From assembly GCA_964036045.1 (NCBI GenBank), contig OZ038388.1:29533759-29597758 (forward strand): a DNA stretch of 64,000 nucleotides. The letters are read 5' to 3'. Positions within the stretch are counted from its first letter, which is position 1, and every line of letters starts with the position of its first letter. Both the position numbers and the translations under genes were made by a program. This document shows positions 43,535 to 53,390 of the stretch, one piece after another. This stretch comes from Eutreptiella sp. 'Long Island Sound 2002' (lineage: Eukaryota > Euglenozoa > Euglenophyceae > Eutreptiales > Eutreptiaceae). The notes beneath the pieces are model-generated. The model was not told the DNA's origin. It ran no database searches and was given only the letters and a program-made list of their open reading frames with translations.

Positions 43535-44314
43535 GTTTTTATGAGTCTTTCAGCTCTTGTTGTACCTCTCCTGCTGCTTGCTGCTGGTGTAGGGTTCCTG
43601 CTGCTTGTTTTTGATGGAGAAAATGCTTTTTTGATGAAATACAACCAATACAGGATAACCCAAGCCAGAGATGAGCAAGTAGAAGTCAAACAGGATCAAA
43701 GCATGAAGGGCTGCAGTCAGAAAAGAGTTAGATAATAAAGATATCAACAAAAGACTACAGCAATAGACAATCAATGCAACTTGGATCAAAGTATTTTACA
43801 TGTTTGAGAACAACTGATTGGAAAACTGCCCCCAAGGGCTCACACTCCATATAGTGCCATCCCGAGACGTGCACTCTTTGTTTTGAGTCCCAAAGGTGCT
43901 GAGGTGGCATGGCTTGTGGCGCTGAGGTCACTGCCATGTCACATGGGATATTCCTACTTAGCTAGGCTGACTGGGTATTGAACCCAGGACCTCTCAAAAA
44001 GAGGTGCCACAGCCCCCTAGGGTGCAGACCACTAGGATAGCTAAGCATTCATGAGAAAACATAGATAAATCTATAGGCTCTACCTCAGTATGTCAGTGCC
44101 TCAGTCAGTCAGGAAATGATGTATTAGTGCACATTGCTTGGGGATTAAGGGGTCCACACAACATCCTGGTTTAGTGTTTGGTTCTATAGGTCAAAATGTG
44201 TTATCACCCGTTTTGGTCAGGCCAATACTAAGATAAAAATGCAGAATAACTAAGAGCATCTCTAATACAACTAAAGTCTACTCCAAAGCAATGAAAAAGC
44301 ACTTTTTCTTACTC
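43535..44314 (-). repeat. 5' LTR of G2
   Basis: 780 bp copy at the 5' end of G2, followed after four bases by the primer-binding site and then gag. Differs from the 3' LTR at scattered positions, including one T-loop base of the tRNA-like module. Confidence 0.85.
43957..44045 (-). other. tRNA-like module in the G2 5' LTR
   Basis: Same 89 nt module as in the 3' LTR; acceptor, anticodon and T stems are all preserved, with the T loop changed to TTCAATA. Confidence 0.6.
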
Positions 44315-45843
44315 CTCGTTTACCTCGTACAAGGGGTCACCGCCTAGGGTGGACAGGCATTCAGAAAAGACCCTGCCCACAGCTTTTGGCTCGGCTAGGA
44401 GCCTTTGGTCCTTATCCCAGACTTGCAAGGGCTCCCTGGTGCGAAGCTGAAGAGACTCTTGCACGGCCCTCTTGATTTTGCTGCAGCAAATCATGGAGTA
44501 ATGAAGTTTGCGTTTGCACTTTTTGACAGTCTTAGCTTTCCATGAGTCGGCCATAGCCGGTAGTTTGCGCAGAGCCGCCTTGCGCTGTTCACCTCCCTGC
44601 GGCAGGTTTTGAAGAAGGGTTTTAAACTTTGTTTGGAGAGCTGTGTCTTCATGTTCGCAAGCTGGGCGCGTGATACTGTGGTAGGCCTGCGAAATCTACT
44701 TGTAGAGCGCCGTAGCGTGGTCGACAAAAGGGGGAGAAGGGACCTGAAGAGGATATTTGCAAGCCCACTCTTCGAGGGTCGTTAATTTGCAGCGAAAGAG
44801 GGACTCTTCGGCTAGAGTGAGGTGTCTGAAGAGCGTAGATGGTTGGGGGGGCGGGGGATATTCAGGGGTAGAAGGCAATTGGACTCTACAAATGAAGGGG
44901 TGGTGATCAGAGGACCTTTCCTGTTGGCAGAGGTCTGCCTCTTTGAATTTAAAAGATGCTGTGGAGGCCAGGGGGGTGGTGATCAAAAAAAGGTCAATCC
45001 GAGTATCGCAGGGGAGAAGTGCTGATTTGCACCGGGTAAATGCAGAGGTACAGGGGTGCTTGACACGGTACGTATCCACTGCCAAGTGGCGGTCGTGTAC
45101 CAAAGCGGAGGCCAGCTCCATGAGTTGCGGGTGACTCCGTTGGAGTCTAGCAAACTCAATTGGGCGTTAAAGTCACCTCCCAGGACATAAAAGGGGTACT
45201 TTTTGAATAGTTTGTCCAGGGCTTTTTTGAGTTTCTGGCGTTGAGGGGGCTGGGCGTAGACGCTCGCCAAAAGAATGATTGGCTGCCTCGGGAGATGCGA
45301 CTCAGCTAGACTAAGCGCACCCAGGCAAGGTGAGGAGACAGTGAAGGTGTATGGGCCCAGTCTAGGAGCCACTAAGATAGCAGTTCCTTCGGCCCCTGCC
45401 ATTGCAATGGAAGAGAATATTTTGGGAGGTGGTTTCTGGCTTGCCCACATCATGGGAAGGTCTGGTTTCCTGCTGATCTCTTGATAACACACGACGTCAT
45501 ATCCAGCGTCCAAGTCGGCAAGGATGAATTGCTCTGGAGCTTGCTTGTTGATGTTATGGGAGCGAAATTTGAGTAGGGGAGGTGCTAGAGGGTTGGGAGA
45601 AGGTTCGGGGCGCTCAGCGAAAGGCTGAGGTGGGGAGGTTGGAATGAGGGGGGGGCTGGCCGCAGGGTGTTCAGGTTGTTCGGACTGCTGCATAGGGGGT
45701 CGAGGGGCGGGGATTTCCATGGGGGGGTGCCAGGCAGGGGGTACTCGCGGGGAAGGGTCTTGGCCTCGTGAGCCAAAGACACGCTGGATCGTGTCATTGC
45801 TAAGCCCGGTTTTTTTGAGGACTTCTGGCAACGATGGATTCAT
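44315..45843 (-). pseudogene. LINE APE-type endonuclease (ORF2 N-terminal part, L1)
   Basis: Starts at ATG 45843. After a Pro-rich lead come the APE signatures FRSHNINKQ, DVVCYQEIS (catalytic Glu), VLGGDFNAQLSLLDSNG (Asp/Asn), DTRIDLFLIT and SDHHPF (catalytic His). A frameshift near 45122 and a TAG near 44696 interrupt it; the frame then runs through a basic linker to EVNEE at the G2 LTR. ORF2 continues at 23381. The family nicks target DNA for target-primed reverse transcription. Confidence 0.85.
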
Positions 45844-46304
45844 TTATACCAAATCAGGGTTCGTGTGGGTGAGGTAAGGGGTCTCATGATAGAGAAGAGG
45901 AGCCAAGAGTGAGCTGTGCCAGACCAGGGGCGAGCCCTGAGGGGAAGCGTGGAGGGGCTGCGGGACTTTAGGGGGAAAATTCCATAGGTCTGGGCCGTCA
46001 CAGGCGAAAACTCGGGGAACCGGGGGTAACATACGTCGCTGTGATATCGCAGCGAAGCTCCATGGACATTCAGATGTAAGGTAGCAGCCAAGCTGGTAAG
46101 GCACACTGCAGTGGAATGGGAGGGGTTGTGACTGACTTGTGTGGCGAACACGTACGCCGATGGTGCGTGTGAAGGGCGACATACTTCGCTGAGGAAAGCC
46201 AGCGAAGATCTGTGTACACCCATGCGTGCTCTAGCCGTCTTGATGATGAATCGTTCTGTATGAAAGTTTGGATGAACGTGCACAACCTGTGATAGGGAGT
46301 GCAC
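45840..46304 (-). CDS. Small frame ending in an ATGA overlap with ORF2
   Basis: 154 codons whose TGA (45842-45840) overlaps the ATG of the endonuclease ORF (45843-45841). Such overlaps serve termination-reinitiation in some LINEs. The peptide is Ser/His/Pro-rich and reads through two of the hairpins, with no recognised domain, and competes with other frames at 46070-46784, so translation is doubtful. Confidence 0.25.
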   Translation of the reverse strand: MHSLSQVVHVHPNFHTERFIIKTARARMGVHRSSLAFLSEVCRPSHAPSAYVFATQVSHNPSHSTAVCLTSLAATLHLNVHGASLRYHSDVCYPRFPEFSPVTAQTYGIFPLKSRSPSTLPLRARPWSGTAHSWLLFSIMRPLTSPTRTLIWYK

Positions 46305-46716
46305 GAATTAAATATTAGAATCAAGGCCGTGGACGGGCGGAGAACGCTGGGGGTTCGGGGTGACGGAAGTAGGGCGCGGGGTTCGGAGGGGAGAACATAC
46401 TTCACCGCTGGGCCGTGAAGCAGATATATTCTCACTCTGACGGAGGAGGAGGAGGTACGGTGGATCTTGCACATGGGAGCGCCATTGGGCGTAGAGAGAG
46501 GCTGAAAGGGGCGAGTGTGGCACCGATAATAAGTGAGCGTGGCGCGGATATGAGTCCTTCCAGAGCCATAGTGCACAGTGGAGACAGTTTCGTGATCGCC
46601 GCAGGCAGGATTCGGAATGAATCGTGTATGCAACAAAAGACAGTGTGTTTGTGGGCGTGTATGTTTGAGTGGGGTGGGGCTGGGGTGACATACTGCACAG
46701 CTGTGTTGCAGCGGGG
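46026..46716. repeat. Four dispersed hairpins sharing an ACATAC lead
   Basis: At 46026-46058, 46176-46210, 46391-46423 and 46684-46716 the + strand reads ACATAC followed by a stem-loop: GTCGCTG/CAGCGAA, TTCGCTG/CAGCGAA, TTCAC/GTGAA and TGCA/TGCA. Stem bases differ while pairing is kept, resembling compensatory change. Units lie about 150, 216 and 292 bp apart between the AlkB frame and ORF2. Confidence 0.55.
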
Positions 46717-47135
46717 TCTTGTTTTTCTTGTAATGAACAGTACTCCGTTGCAGGCACACAAATTACAAGGGATCTGAGGTCCAACTGTTGGGGTGTTTGG
46801 ATGAATTGGAGTGATGATCTGGTGTGTTGAAGTTAAAGAATGTGGCGAAGGTGCCGACTTTAACTACGAATGTCCTCCATGAGGCGGGCAGGGAGATAAC
46901 CCTCGGTTTATAAAATGCATGCTCATGCTCATGATCGCACTGGAAGCGAGAACCTGCATCGGCGCAAGTGACATTCTGGTAACCCATCGCTGGGACTCCC
47001 TTCACGTCGTCTTGGCCATGAGAAAATACACTGGAGAAAAGAAAGTAAGAGATGTTGAGGGTAAGCCTCAGTGGCCAGAGCCGGGCCGTTTGTGGGCAGC
47101 CAGTGACCAGCTCGTAGTCAAGAGTCTCCTTACCG
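46305..47135 (-). other. Spacer between AlkB and ORF2
   Basis: Together with the preceding 460 bp this forms the 1.3 kb gap in L1. Several short overlapping - frames exist (for example 150 codons ending at 46763 with FNFNTPDHHSNSSKHPNSW); none shows a domain. Two of the four hairpins lie here. Confidence 0.4.
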
Positions 47136-47681
47136 CTATTCATTGTGAATTGGCGGGCGTGGTACGTTCCGGAACAACAGGGAAGTGCGTTGGGTCCGTG
47201 CAATTTTTTCTCCATCTACTTCGTCCTCCATACGAGCCGGAATGCCATGTTTCCACTTTTTTAGGCAATCTCCGATGAGGGCAATGAAGTCACGCCTTCG
47301 ATGGTAGAGGGTGACTGCCGTAAAATCAGTACCATCAGGTGGCGTGAAAACAATTGGCACGGCGATTTGAAGGCCTACAGTGACTACTGTGTCGCCCAGG
47401 AGAGGAGTTTCTGAGTGCTCACCCACACCTACTCCTGGTTCGTACATCGCTACTGTGCACTGGTTGAGTTGGTGTTCGAGTCCATTCCTCCGAAGGAGCT
47501 GTGCCGCGAGGTGATGTGCTTCCGCTAAGTATTCGGGGATAGGGGTGGCAGGCTGGATGTTTCCAACATTCATGTCGAACTCAAAACCAAAGTGTTTTAG
47601 TTTCCTCCTCGTGGTGCAGTCCCAATTAATGTTATTTTGGTGGAGGTGAGAGAGAATGGCCTCTTCTTGTTCCATTTCCAT
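47136..47681 (-). CDS. AlkB-family 2-oxoglutarate/Fe(II) dioxygenase, ALKBH8-like
   Basis: About 181 residues from the in-frame ATG at 47681; the frame is open further and overlaps the ORF1 stop. Landmarks match the ALKBH8 AlkB domain: RRKLKHFGFEFDM, LNQCTVAMYEPGVGVGEHSE, VTVGLQIAVPIVF, KWKHGIPARM and RTQRTSLLFRNV. Iron ligands would be the His of GEHSE and the His of KWKHG, with the two Arg of RTSLLFR binding 2-oxoglutarate. The usual HxD is HxE here, tolerated in some relatives of this superfamily. Such enzymes remove alkyl groups from nucleic acid or hydroxylate tRNA wobble bases. No stops or shifts. Lying on a LINE between ORF1 and ORF2, it may act on the element's RNA; that is inference. 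Confidence 0.8.
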   Translation of the reverse strand: MEMEQEEAILSHLHQNNINWDCTTRRKLKHFGFEFDMNVGNIQPATPIPEYLAEAHHLAAQLLRRNGLEHQLNQCTVAMYEPGVGVGEHSETPLLGDTVVTVGLQIAVPIVFTPPDGTDFTAVTLYHRRRDFIALIGDCLKKWKHGIPARMEDEVDGEKIARTQRTSLLFRNVPRPPIHNE

Positions 47682-47698
47682 GGCATCGGGTGCAACAA

Positions 47699-49999
47699 TC
47701 AAACCTGGGACCTCCACCTGTTCCGAAGTTGATGAGGTGCTTTGGCATCGCTCAATTCATTAATTTTTTGATCCTTGGTCAGCGGTGCTTGGTGCAGCCG
47801 TTCATCCGCTTCTATGATCACTGCAGCAAAAGCCTTTGAGCCCAGAGCCATACCAGCCACCACAAGGCGTTGATGCAAGGGGGCTTGGGGTTCAACATCT
47901 TGGATGAGGGCGGTTTGTTTGATTTGATTGGGGTTAGCACATACAATGGTTGAGCCGGACATGGAATATTGGTGTGCAAGCGCCACTGAATCTCGAGATT
48001 GGTATTCGGCACGGCTCACATGGCCGTTGTATGCCGGATCCACCGCTTTTCGCCAATTTTTGAACGGGCCAAACAGCGCCGCCGCTACCTTGGCGTGGAG
48101 CTCACGTTCATTAGCCGGCGTTCGTACTTCGAAAGAGCATTGAGTCGGCAGCTCGGACCCCGTGTGCGGAGCAATGGGCTTGTTGTTGTCTTGAGGCTTG
48201 GTTTCCGTGGTCGTGCTGCTCGACCAAAACCTGACCAATTGTGCTTCACTCCCGTAAAAAAGGACAATGCCGTCGTTGTGGAATGAATTCCACGCTAAGG
48301 ATTGTAAAGGATTGCGACCGTTGTCGCCTGGCACGTGTGAAACATCCAGTTTGGCCAAAAGGCTATTTTTAGACCGCAAAGAGCAACCTTCAACCATGGT
48401 GCAAGGCGGTTTTACGTACCCAGAACGCATTATGGTGCACCATGTTTCGGGTGCATTCATTTTGGGGTGATCCTTTAGTCGCTCCCAAGACGCTCTGAGT
48501 TGAAAAATGTTGCCTTGCTCAAGGTCGGATACCTTAATGGCGAAGAGATATCCGTTTGATGTCCAGTCATGATCCATCATCATCTTGAAAAGAAGATGGG
48601 CACTTGTGGTGGGGAGGGTCCATTCGAAACGCAAATATGCTTCATGAGGGGATTTGATGATGCAACCGCCTCCGAGTGGGAAGGCGGCTGCTGGGGAGTT
48701 AAGGGATATATCTTCCTGACCGGGCGAAAATTGCCGGATCAAGAATTTTTGGAAGCCCCTTACATTGGTCATCAATCTTTCATCCGGTTGTTTGGCGGTA
48801 GGTTTTCCTGCTTGTGTGTCGATAGTGAAGCGCTCTGCATAATAATGTTGGAGGACATCACGCCGCACGTCGAACCGAATGGTTGTCTCCAAGTCTCTAA
48901 TATTCTTGGGAATACTCAATTGGTTAATTGCCCATTGAACATGGAAACCATCACTCCGATAATCAAAAAGCTCAACGGGGTCATTGGCCTTGTGATGCGT
49001 GTTAATGTGGATGCTCACATAAGGGCGCTCCGGGATATTGCCTTTACGGAGTTGAAAACCATGCAAGGAGGACATCATAGGTGCAACACCATGGTGTACA
49101 ACGACCTTATCAACGGCCCATTTCCAATCTAGGAGGGGCCCGGCGGCAAATAGTAAATGATTGCGCGCCGTTGTATGCCTCTCCCAAGACTCCATAGTCC
49201 ACCACCCGCTCATGTGGAAGTCTTGATTGTCCTTTTTTAGTTGGTTGTACGCGGCCTTCAAGAATTGGCTATACACCTTGGAGGAGTAGACATGGTCCGG
49301 TTGAATGCGTTCGTTGTTTTGCGGGAAGGTATACCACGTAGTGTGGTTTTTGAGATAATGTTTGAGACTTTTCAATGGGTCAGGAGCCCTTGTTATGGAG
49401 AGGGCCTTGTGTCCTTCGGGGATGGCCAAAGCTTCGTGTGATCGGTGCAAGTCGTCCTCGTCCATTCCCATTTCCAACTTTGCCAACTCGTATAGGCGTG
49501 ATCTAGCCTCGGTAGGAAGAGATAGTTTCTTTCCGTTGGTGGTCTTGTTGTTGTCCTTATCATGTCTATAATAGACGAAGTCGTTTTTTACCATGTTCTC
49601 GGATATACTCTTGACGTGCTTGGGGAGTATGGACGGAGTAGATAAAGGTGCTCTCCAGTTGATGACGGGTGTGTAGTTGGACGTAGTGTTCGACGAACTC
49701 AATAGGCTGAACATTTTATCGCCGTTGGTTGATAACAGATAGATGGCTGAAGTCGGTTGACAAATATTAAGTTGGCGGCCGCAAAAGTCACCAACAAGGG
49801 TTGATTGATGGATTGGTGCAAGGAGTTCAAGAAAGACGGTATATCCGACGATGAATGTCATAGCGGGGATGTTGGTAAGGTATAAGGATCCCCAATTGAC
49901 GAACGGATAATTGAAATGATTGAGAAATTGTTCTGGACGGATATTACGCCCGTGAATGGCTGATCCTGGACGATTTTTATTTGAATCAGCTTTATTCAG
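47699..49999 (-). CDS. L1 ORF1, unknown protein, 5' truncated
   Basis: Open from the junction with G5 to a TGA at 47699, about 765 codons; the first ATG is 49861 but roughly 45 codons upstream read equally well (PEQFLNHFNYPFVNWGSLYL), so the true start is lost. Not low complexity: stretches such as DFHMSGWWTMESWERHTTAR, PLLDWKWAVDKVVVHHG and FHVQWAINQLSIP. No RRM, zinc knuckle, RdRp GDD or other motif is recognised. Its size and texture would also suit a capsid-type protein, and RNA viruses with AlkB exist, so a captured viral segment is the main alternative to LINE ORF1. Codon use looks A/T-richer than the flanking gypsy genes. Confidence 0.65.
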   Translation of the reverse strand: MNKADSNKNRPGSAIHGRNIRPEQFLNHFNYPFVNWGSLYLTNIPAMTFIVGYTVFLELLAPIHQSTLVGDFCGRQLNICQPTSAIYLLSTNGDKMFSLLSSSNTTSNYTPVINWRAPLSTPSILPKHVKSISENMVKNDFVYYRHDKDNNKTTNGKKLSLPTEARSRLYELAKLEMGMDEDDLHRSHEALAIPEGHKALSITRAPDPLKSLKHYLKNHTTWYTFPQNNERIQPDHVYSSKVYSQFLKAAYNQLKKDNQDFHMSGWWTMESWERHTTARNHLLFAAGPLLDWKWAVDKVVVHHGVAPMMSSLHGFQLRKGNIPERPYVSIHINTHHKANDPVELFDYRSDGFHVQWAINQLSIPKNIRDLETTIRFDVRRDVLQHYYAERFTIDTQAGKPTAKQPDERLMTNVRGFQKFLIRQFSPGQEDISLNSPAAAFPLGGGCIIKSPHEAYLRFEWTLPTTSAHLLFKMMMDHDWTSNGYLFAIKVSDLEQGNIFQLRASWERLKDHPKMNAPETWCTIMRSGYVKPPCTMVEGCSLRSKNSLLAKLDVSHVPGDNGRNPLQSLAWNSFHNDGIVLFYGSEAQLVRFWSSSTTTETKPQDNNKPIAPHTGSELPTQCSFEVRTPANERELHAKVAAALFGPFKNWRKAVDPAYNGHVSRAEYQSRDSVALAHQYSMSGSTIVCANPNQIKQTALIQDVEPQAPLHQRLVVAGMALGSKAFAAVIIEADERLHQAPLTKDQKINELSDAKAPHQLRNRWRSQV

Positions 50000-52179
50000 G
50001 CATGGTAGTGCTGAAATCGAAAAAAAATGGACACTCAGAAAGTGAGGTGTCCAGCACTCTGCAGTGCCGAGTCACCTGTTGGTCACCGAGACACACGGTC
50101 ACATCGACCCCCCCCAGGGAACGGATGGTCCGACCATCCCCAACCCTTATGGCCACGGTTTCGGTTTTCCGGATCTTGGCCTGTTTCAGCAGTCTGCGGG
50201 CCACGATTGAAAGTGTAGCGCCCCTGTCTAAGACAGCCTTGTAGACCTGATCACCAATTTTCACGGCGATCCAGAAAACCAAATCCTCATCCTCGGAGCC
50301 GCCCCCCTATCCCTCTTCAGGGAACTTGACCTCAACCCCAGCGGCCTGCAGGCACTTGGAGTGCCAATTTAGGCGGCGCTTCTTGGCGTTCTCGCTGCTC
50401 TTGTCGGTGCCATCAGCGCTGGGGCTGGAGGGGGCTGACCGTTTCTCACCGGACGGCTCACCCTTAGGTGTCGGGTTGGGTGCTCCTCTTCCACCAGTGG
50501 GGGGGGCTGAAGACCTTCGTCCTCCAGGGTTACCCTTATCCTTAGAAGCTCCGGGGTTAGGGCGGCCCCCCTTCGGCTCCTCCGCTCTTACCGGAGTTCT
50601 TACGCCCTTCCTCTTCCGCTTTCTTGAGTTTTTCGGATTCGCGGCGTTTGATGTGGCATTCATTTTCATGATGCCTCCTCTTGCCGCAATATCCGCACGT
50701 TATCGTGCAGCGGAAATGGCCTTGGTGCTTTACCTCCTCACCATCTTTAGTTTTCTGCGTGCGCTTCAGCTGGAGCATGCACGCACTTCGCCCATCACAG
50801 TCAGGCGCGTGGCAGGGTCCACCCTTATGGTCAGTTGGACGACAGTAGAAAAGTTTGGGGGCCCCTTTACTATTGGAGGGGGTGGTCTCAGTCATGCACT
50901 TGAGCTGCCCACCACGGCCCTTCACAGGGTTAGAGTGGGGTTGAGGCGACCTCCCTCGAGGAGACTTGTCAGCAGGGGTCTCCCTTTGCAGATGTTCGCG
51001 CAGATACTTGTCCATGTGGGAGTCATTCTCCCTCTCCATGGCCAACTCAATCAACAGATCGACCAGGTCATCGTAAGAGTGCGTGCGAGCTTCCCTCTCG
51101 GACGTCTCTCTGCAGTTATCCCATGTCCTGGTAGGAATCTTCCCCACTAGCCACAAATGTGGCTCAGTCGGCCCATAGGACGAGGGGTTCATGCGCCCCA
51201 TGAGCTCTTCCAACTGCGCCACGAACTCGGAGATGCGCGCAGCAGTCGGGAATCGGGGGAGAGGAGGCAGCTCCTCAATCTCCGTTCGGACACTGAGGTC
51301 CGTTTCATAGGCTGGATACATTCGCTCCAGTCTTTTCAGGAAGTTGCCCCAGTTGGAGCTCTTCCAGATAGCAGTTTTAACCTACCGCTGAAGGAATTTC
51401 TTTTTGCACGACTTTTTGATGAGCGTGCATTTAGTACGGACATCAGCATGTTGCTGACCCGTGAGAAGCAACAACTCAGAAAACTCCTCAGCCCATTCAG
51501 GCAGGTTTTTCGGATCGAACTCAGGGAGTTCGATCTGAAGGTTCGCCGTGGCGATGGCCTTCGCTCCCCTTGCTGGGACGCCTGTGTCACCTGTATCACC
51601 TGAGAGGGGGTAGGGGTGCACTGTGACCAATGGGGCAAGGGAAGACAGACCATAGCCTTTCATCTCAGCCTCTGTGGTGTGACCTACACTGCAGACAGGC
51701 ACAGTCCTCACACGAGGGTGGAAAGGGCTAGCACAGGTGTCCATTGGGGAGCTGCGGATGCCTCTACAGCTCTTCACATCCCTGGTTAGCAGTTCAACAC
51801 CTGAGGACATGGTAGGTGGGGGCTTCTTCAGATCGGAGAGCCCAAACTTCGTCTTGAATGCTGCTGACACTGCACTCAAACTTGGATCTTCATCGCCTGC
51901 ACCAAGGACCGGGGAAAGCAACTCCATGGTCTCATCGACAGCCAGCTTATGGGCCGCCATGCGTGGGGGCAAACCTCGAACCACACTCGTAGGTTCCAGA
52001 GCCACTGCACTGGGACTGGGGCCAGGCTTCATGCATTCATGCTCCTTCGGTCTGTCTGGAGGCGTAGGTTCTCCACACACCCAGTCGGGTTCCTACTCAG
52101 ATGATTGGGCCGGCGACGACCAGTCCATTTCGCCGTGAGGTATGTCGAACGTCTCCTCGGCCCACGTAGCTCCGAACAT
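49992..52179 (-). pseudogene. Ty3/gypsy gag and protease (G5)
   Basis: Gag probably starts at 52179 (MFGATWAEETFDIP); in-frame TAGs occur near 52094 and 51380. Recognisable parts: LPEFDPKNLPEWAEEFSELL, AYETDLSVRTEIEEL, LWLVGKIPTRTWDNCRETSE and the knuckle CGYCGKRRHHENEC. The gag frame stops at 50557, overlapping a frame shifted +1 that begins upstream of 50669, passes a TAG at about 50308 and holds the protease YKAVLDRGATLSIVARRLL. Here the catalytic DTG is DRG, so the protease is dead. Confidence 0.8.
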
Positions 52180-52479
52180 CGTTCCCAAAGCCTCTTTCCT
52201 CTTTCATTTCCTTGCCGCTCTTCTTCAGGCCTTGACCTTGGCATTTGCCACTTCGGTCTCGGGGGTAGGAGAAGTTTCGGACGGGGGCATCGAGGACACG
52301 ACTGAAGCGAAGGCTGCTGCCACAGGGTCCTTGCCTTCAAGACGCCTGAAATTTGCCTGCTTTAAGCCGGGCGCCTCGGCGCTTGCACTCGGGCGGGCTC
52401 CTTCTGTATATATCTCCTTGATTTCTTCCGCCCCTCTTGTTACTGCAAGTTCTCCTAGAGGACTGGTATCAACGGGTAC
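50000..52479 (-). mobile_element. Ty3/gypsy G5 fragment (gag and protease)
   Basis: Remnant on -, related to but distinct from G2/G3. Its 5' side is cut by G3 at 52480 and its 3' side by L1 at about 50000, inside the protease. No LTR of its own is present. 52180-52479 upstream of gag shows no feature. Confidence 0.75.
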
Positions 52480-53267
52480 AGTAAGAAAAAGTGCTTTTCC
52501 AATGCTTTAGGGTATACTTTAGTTGTATTAGAGGTGCTCTAAGCACTCTTGCATTTTTAAGTTAGTATTGGCCTAACCAAAATGGGTGATAACACATTTT
52601 GACCTACGGAACCAAACACTAAATCAGGATGTAGTGTGGACCCCTTAATCCCCAAGCTATATGCACTAAAACATCTTTTCCTGGGTGACTGAGGCACTGA
52701 TATACTGAAGGCAGAGCCTATGAATTTATCTTTCTTTTCTCATGAATTCTTAGCTATCCTAGTGGTATGCACCCTAGGGGGCTGGGGCACCTCTTTTTGA
52801 GAGGTCCTGGATTCAATACCCAGTCAGCCTAGCTAAGTAGGAATATCCCATGTGACATGGCAGTGACCTCAGCGCCACAAGCCATGCCACCTCAGCACCT
52901 ATGGGACCCAAAAACAAAGAGTGCACATCTCAAGATGGCACTAGGGAAGAGTGTGAGCCCATGGGGCAGTTTTTCAATCAGGTTCTCTCAAACATGTAAA
53001 ATATGTCATCCTGAGTTGCAATGTATGTTAATTGCTGTGGTCTATTGTTGATAGTTGTCTTTATCTAACTCTTTGCAACTGCAGCCTTTCATGCTTTGAT
53101 CCTGTTTATCTTCTACTTGCTTATCTCTGTCTTGGGTTATCCTGGATTGGTTGTATTTCAACAATAAAACATTTTCCTCTTCAAAAACAAGCAGCAGGAA
53201 CCCTACACCAGCAGCAAGCAGCAGGAGAGGCACAACAAAAACACAGTGCTCAAAACACTATAAATCA
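52480..53267 (+). repeat. 5' LTR of G3
   Basis: 788 bp, reverse-complement homologue of both G2 LTRs, clearly more diverged than they are from each other. Ends ATAAATCA before the primer-binding site. Confidence 0.85.
52749..52837 (+). other. tRNA-like module in the G3 LTR
   Basis: Third copy of the 89 nt module. Acceptor-like ends CTTAGCTA/TAGCTAAG and the ACCTC-TTTTTGA-GAGGT arm are unchanged; the T arm has one mismatch (CTGGA-TTCAATA-CCCAG). Conservation of the arms exceeds that of neighbouring LTR sequence by eye. Confidence 0.6.
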
Positions 53268-53270
53268 TTC

Positions 53271-53288
53271 TGGTAGCAGAGGCAGACA
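53271..53288 (+). promoter_or_regulatory. Primer-binding site of G3
   Basis: TGGTAGCAGAGGCAGACA, three bases after the LTR, equivalent to the G2 site with one base fewer. Confidence 0.6.
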
Positions 53289-53390
53289 GTCTCTGAGTAC
53301 CGGCAGCAACCCCGTGCCGTACATCTAGTGCGCCGACCACTGTCATAAGCAGGAAGGGCGAATATCGACACAAAGAAGGAGGACACCGAC

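Larger units (their letters stand above)
23382..44314 (-). mobile_element. Ty3/gypsy G2, complete but interrupted by L2
   Basis: Element on - with 780 bp LTRs at both ends, primer-binding site inside the right LTR, gag, protease, methylase-like domain, RT, RNase H, integrase, chromodomain and a purine tract before the left LTR. It interrupts ORF2 of LINE L1 between the endonuclease (right) and RT (left). It is itself interrupted at 32630-40232 by the G/C-rich element L2, flanked by a duplicated 1.92 kb stretch of G2. Removing L2 and one duplicate leaves one colinear element of about 11.4 kb. No perfect target-site duplication was seen at the outer ends. Confidence 0.85.
44315..49999 (-). mobile_element. 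LINE L1, 5' part (ORF1, AlkB, hairpin region, endonuclease)
   Basis: Proximal half of the LINE continued at 19331-23381. All frames point the same way, and the endonuclease ORF begins by an ATGA overlap with the preceding frame. At the right edge the first frame is already open at the junction with G5, so the copy is 5' truncated. That ORF1 and AlkB belong to the same element as the endonuclease is inference from shared strand, contiguity and absence of a visible border. Confidence 0.6.

Noticed and set aside
19330-50000. G5 and G1 as two halves of one element split by L1
   Set aside because: Both contain the second half of the protease with different sequences, so they overlap instead of abutting.
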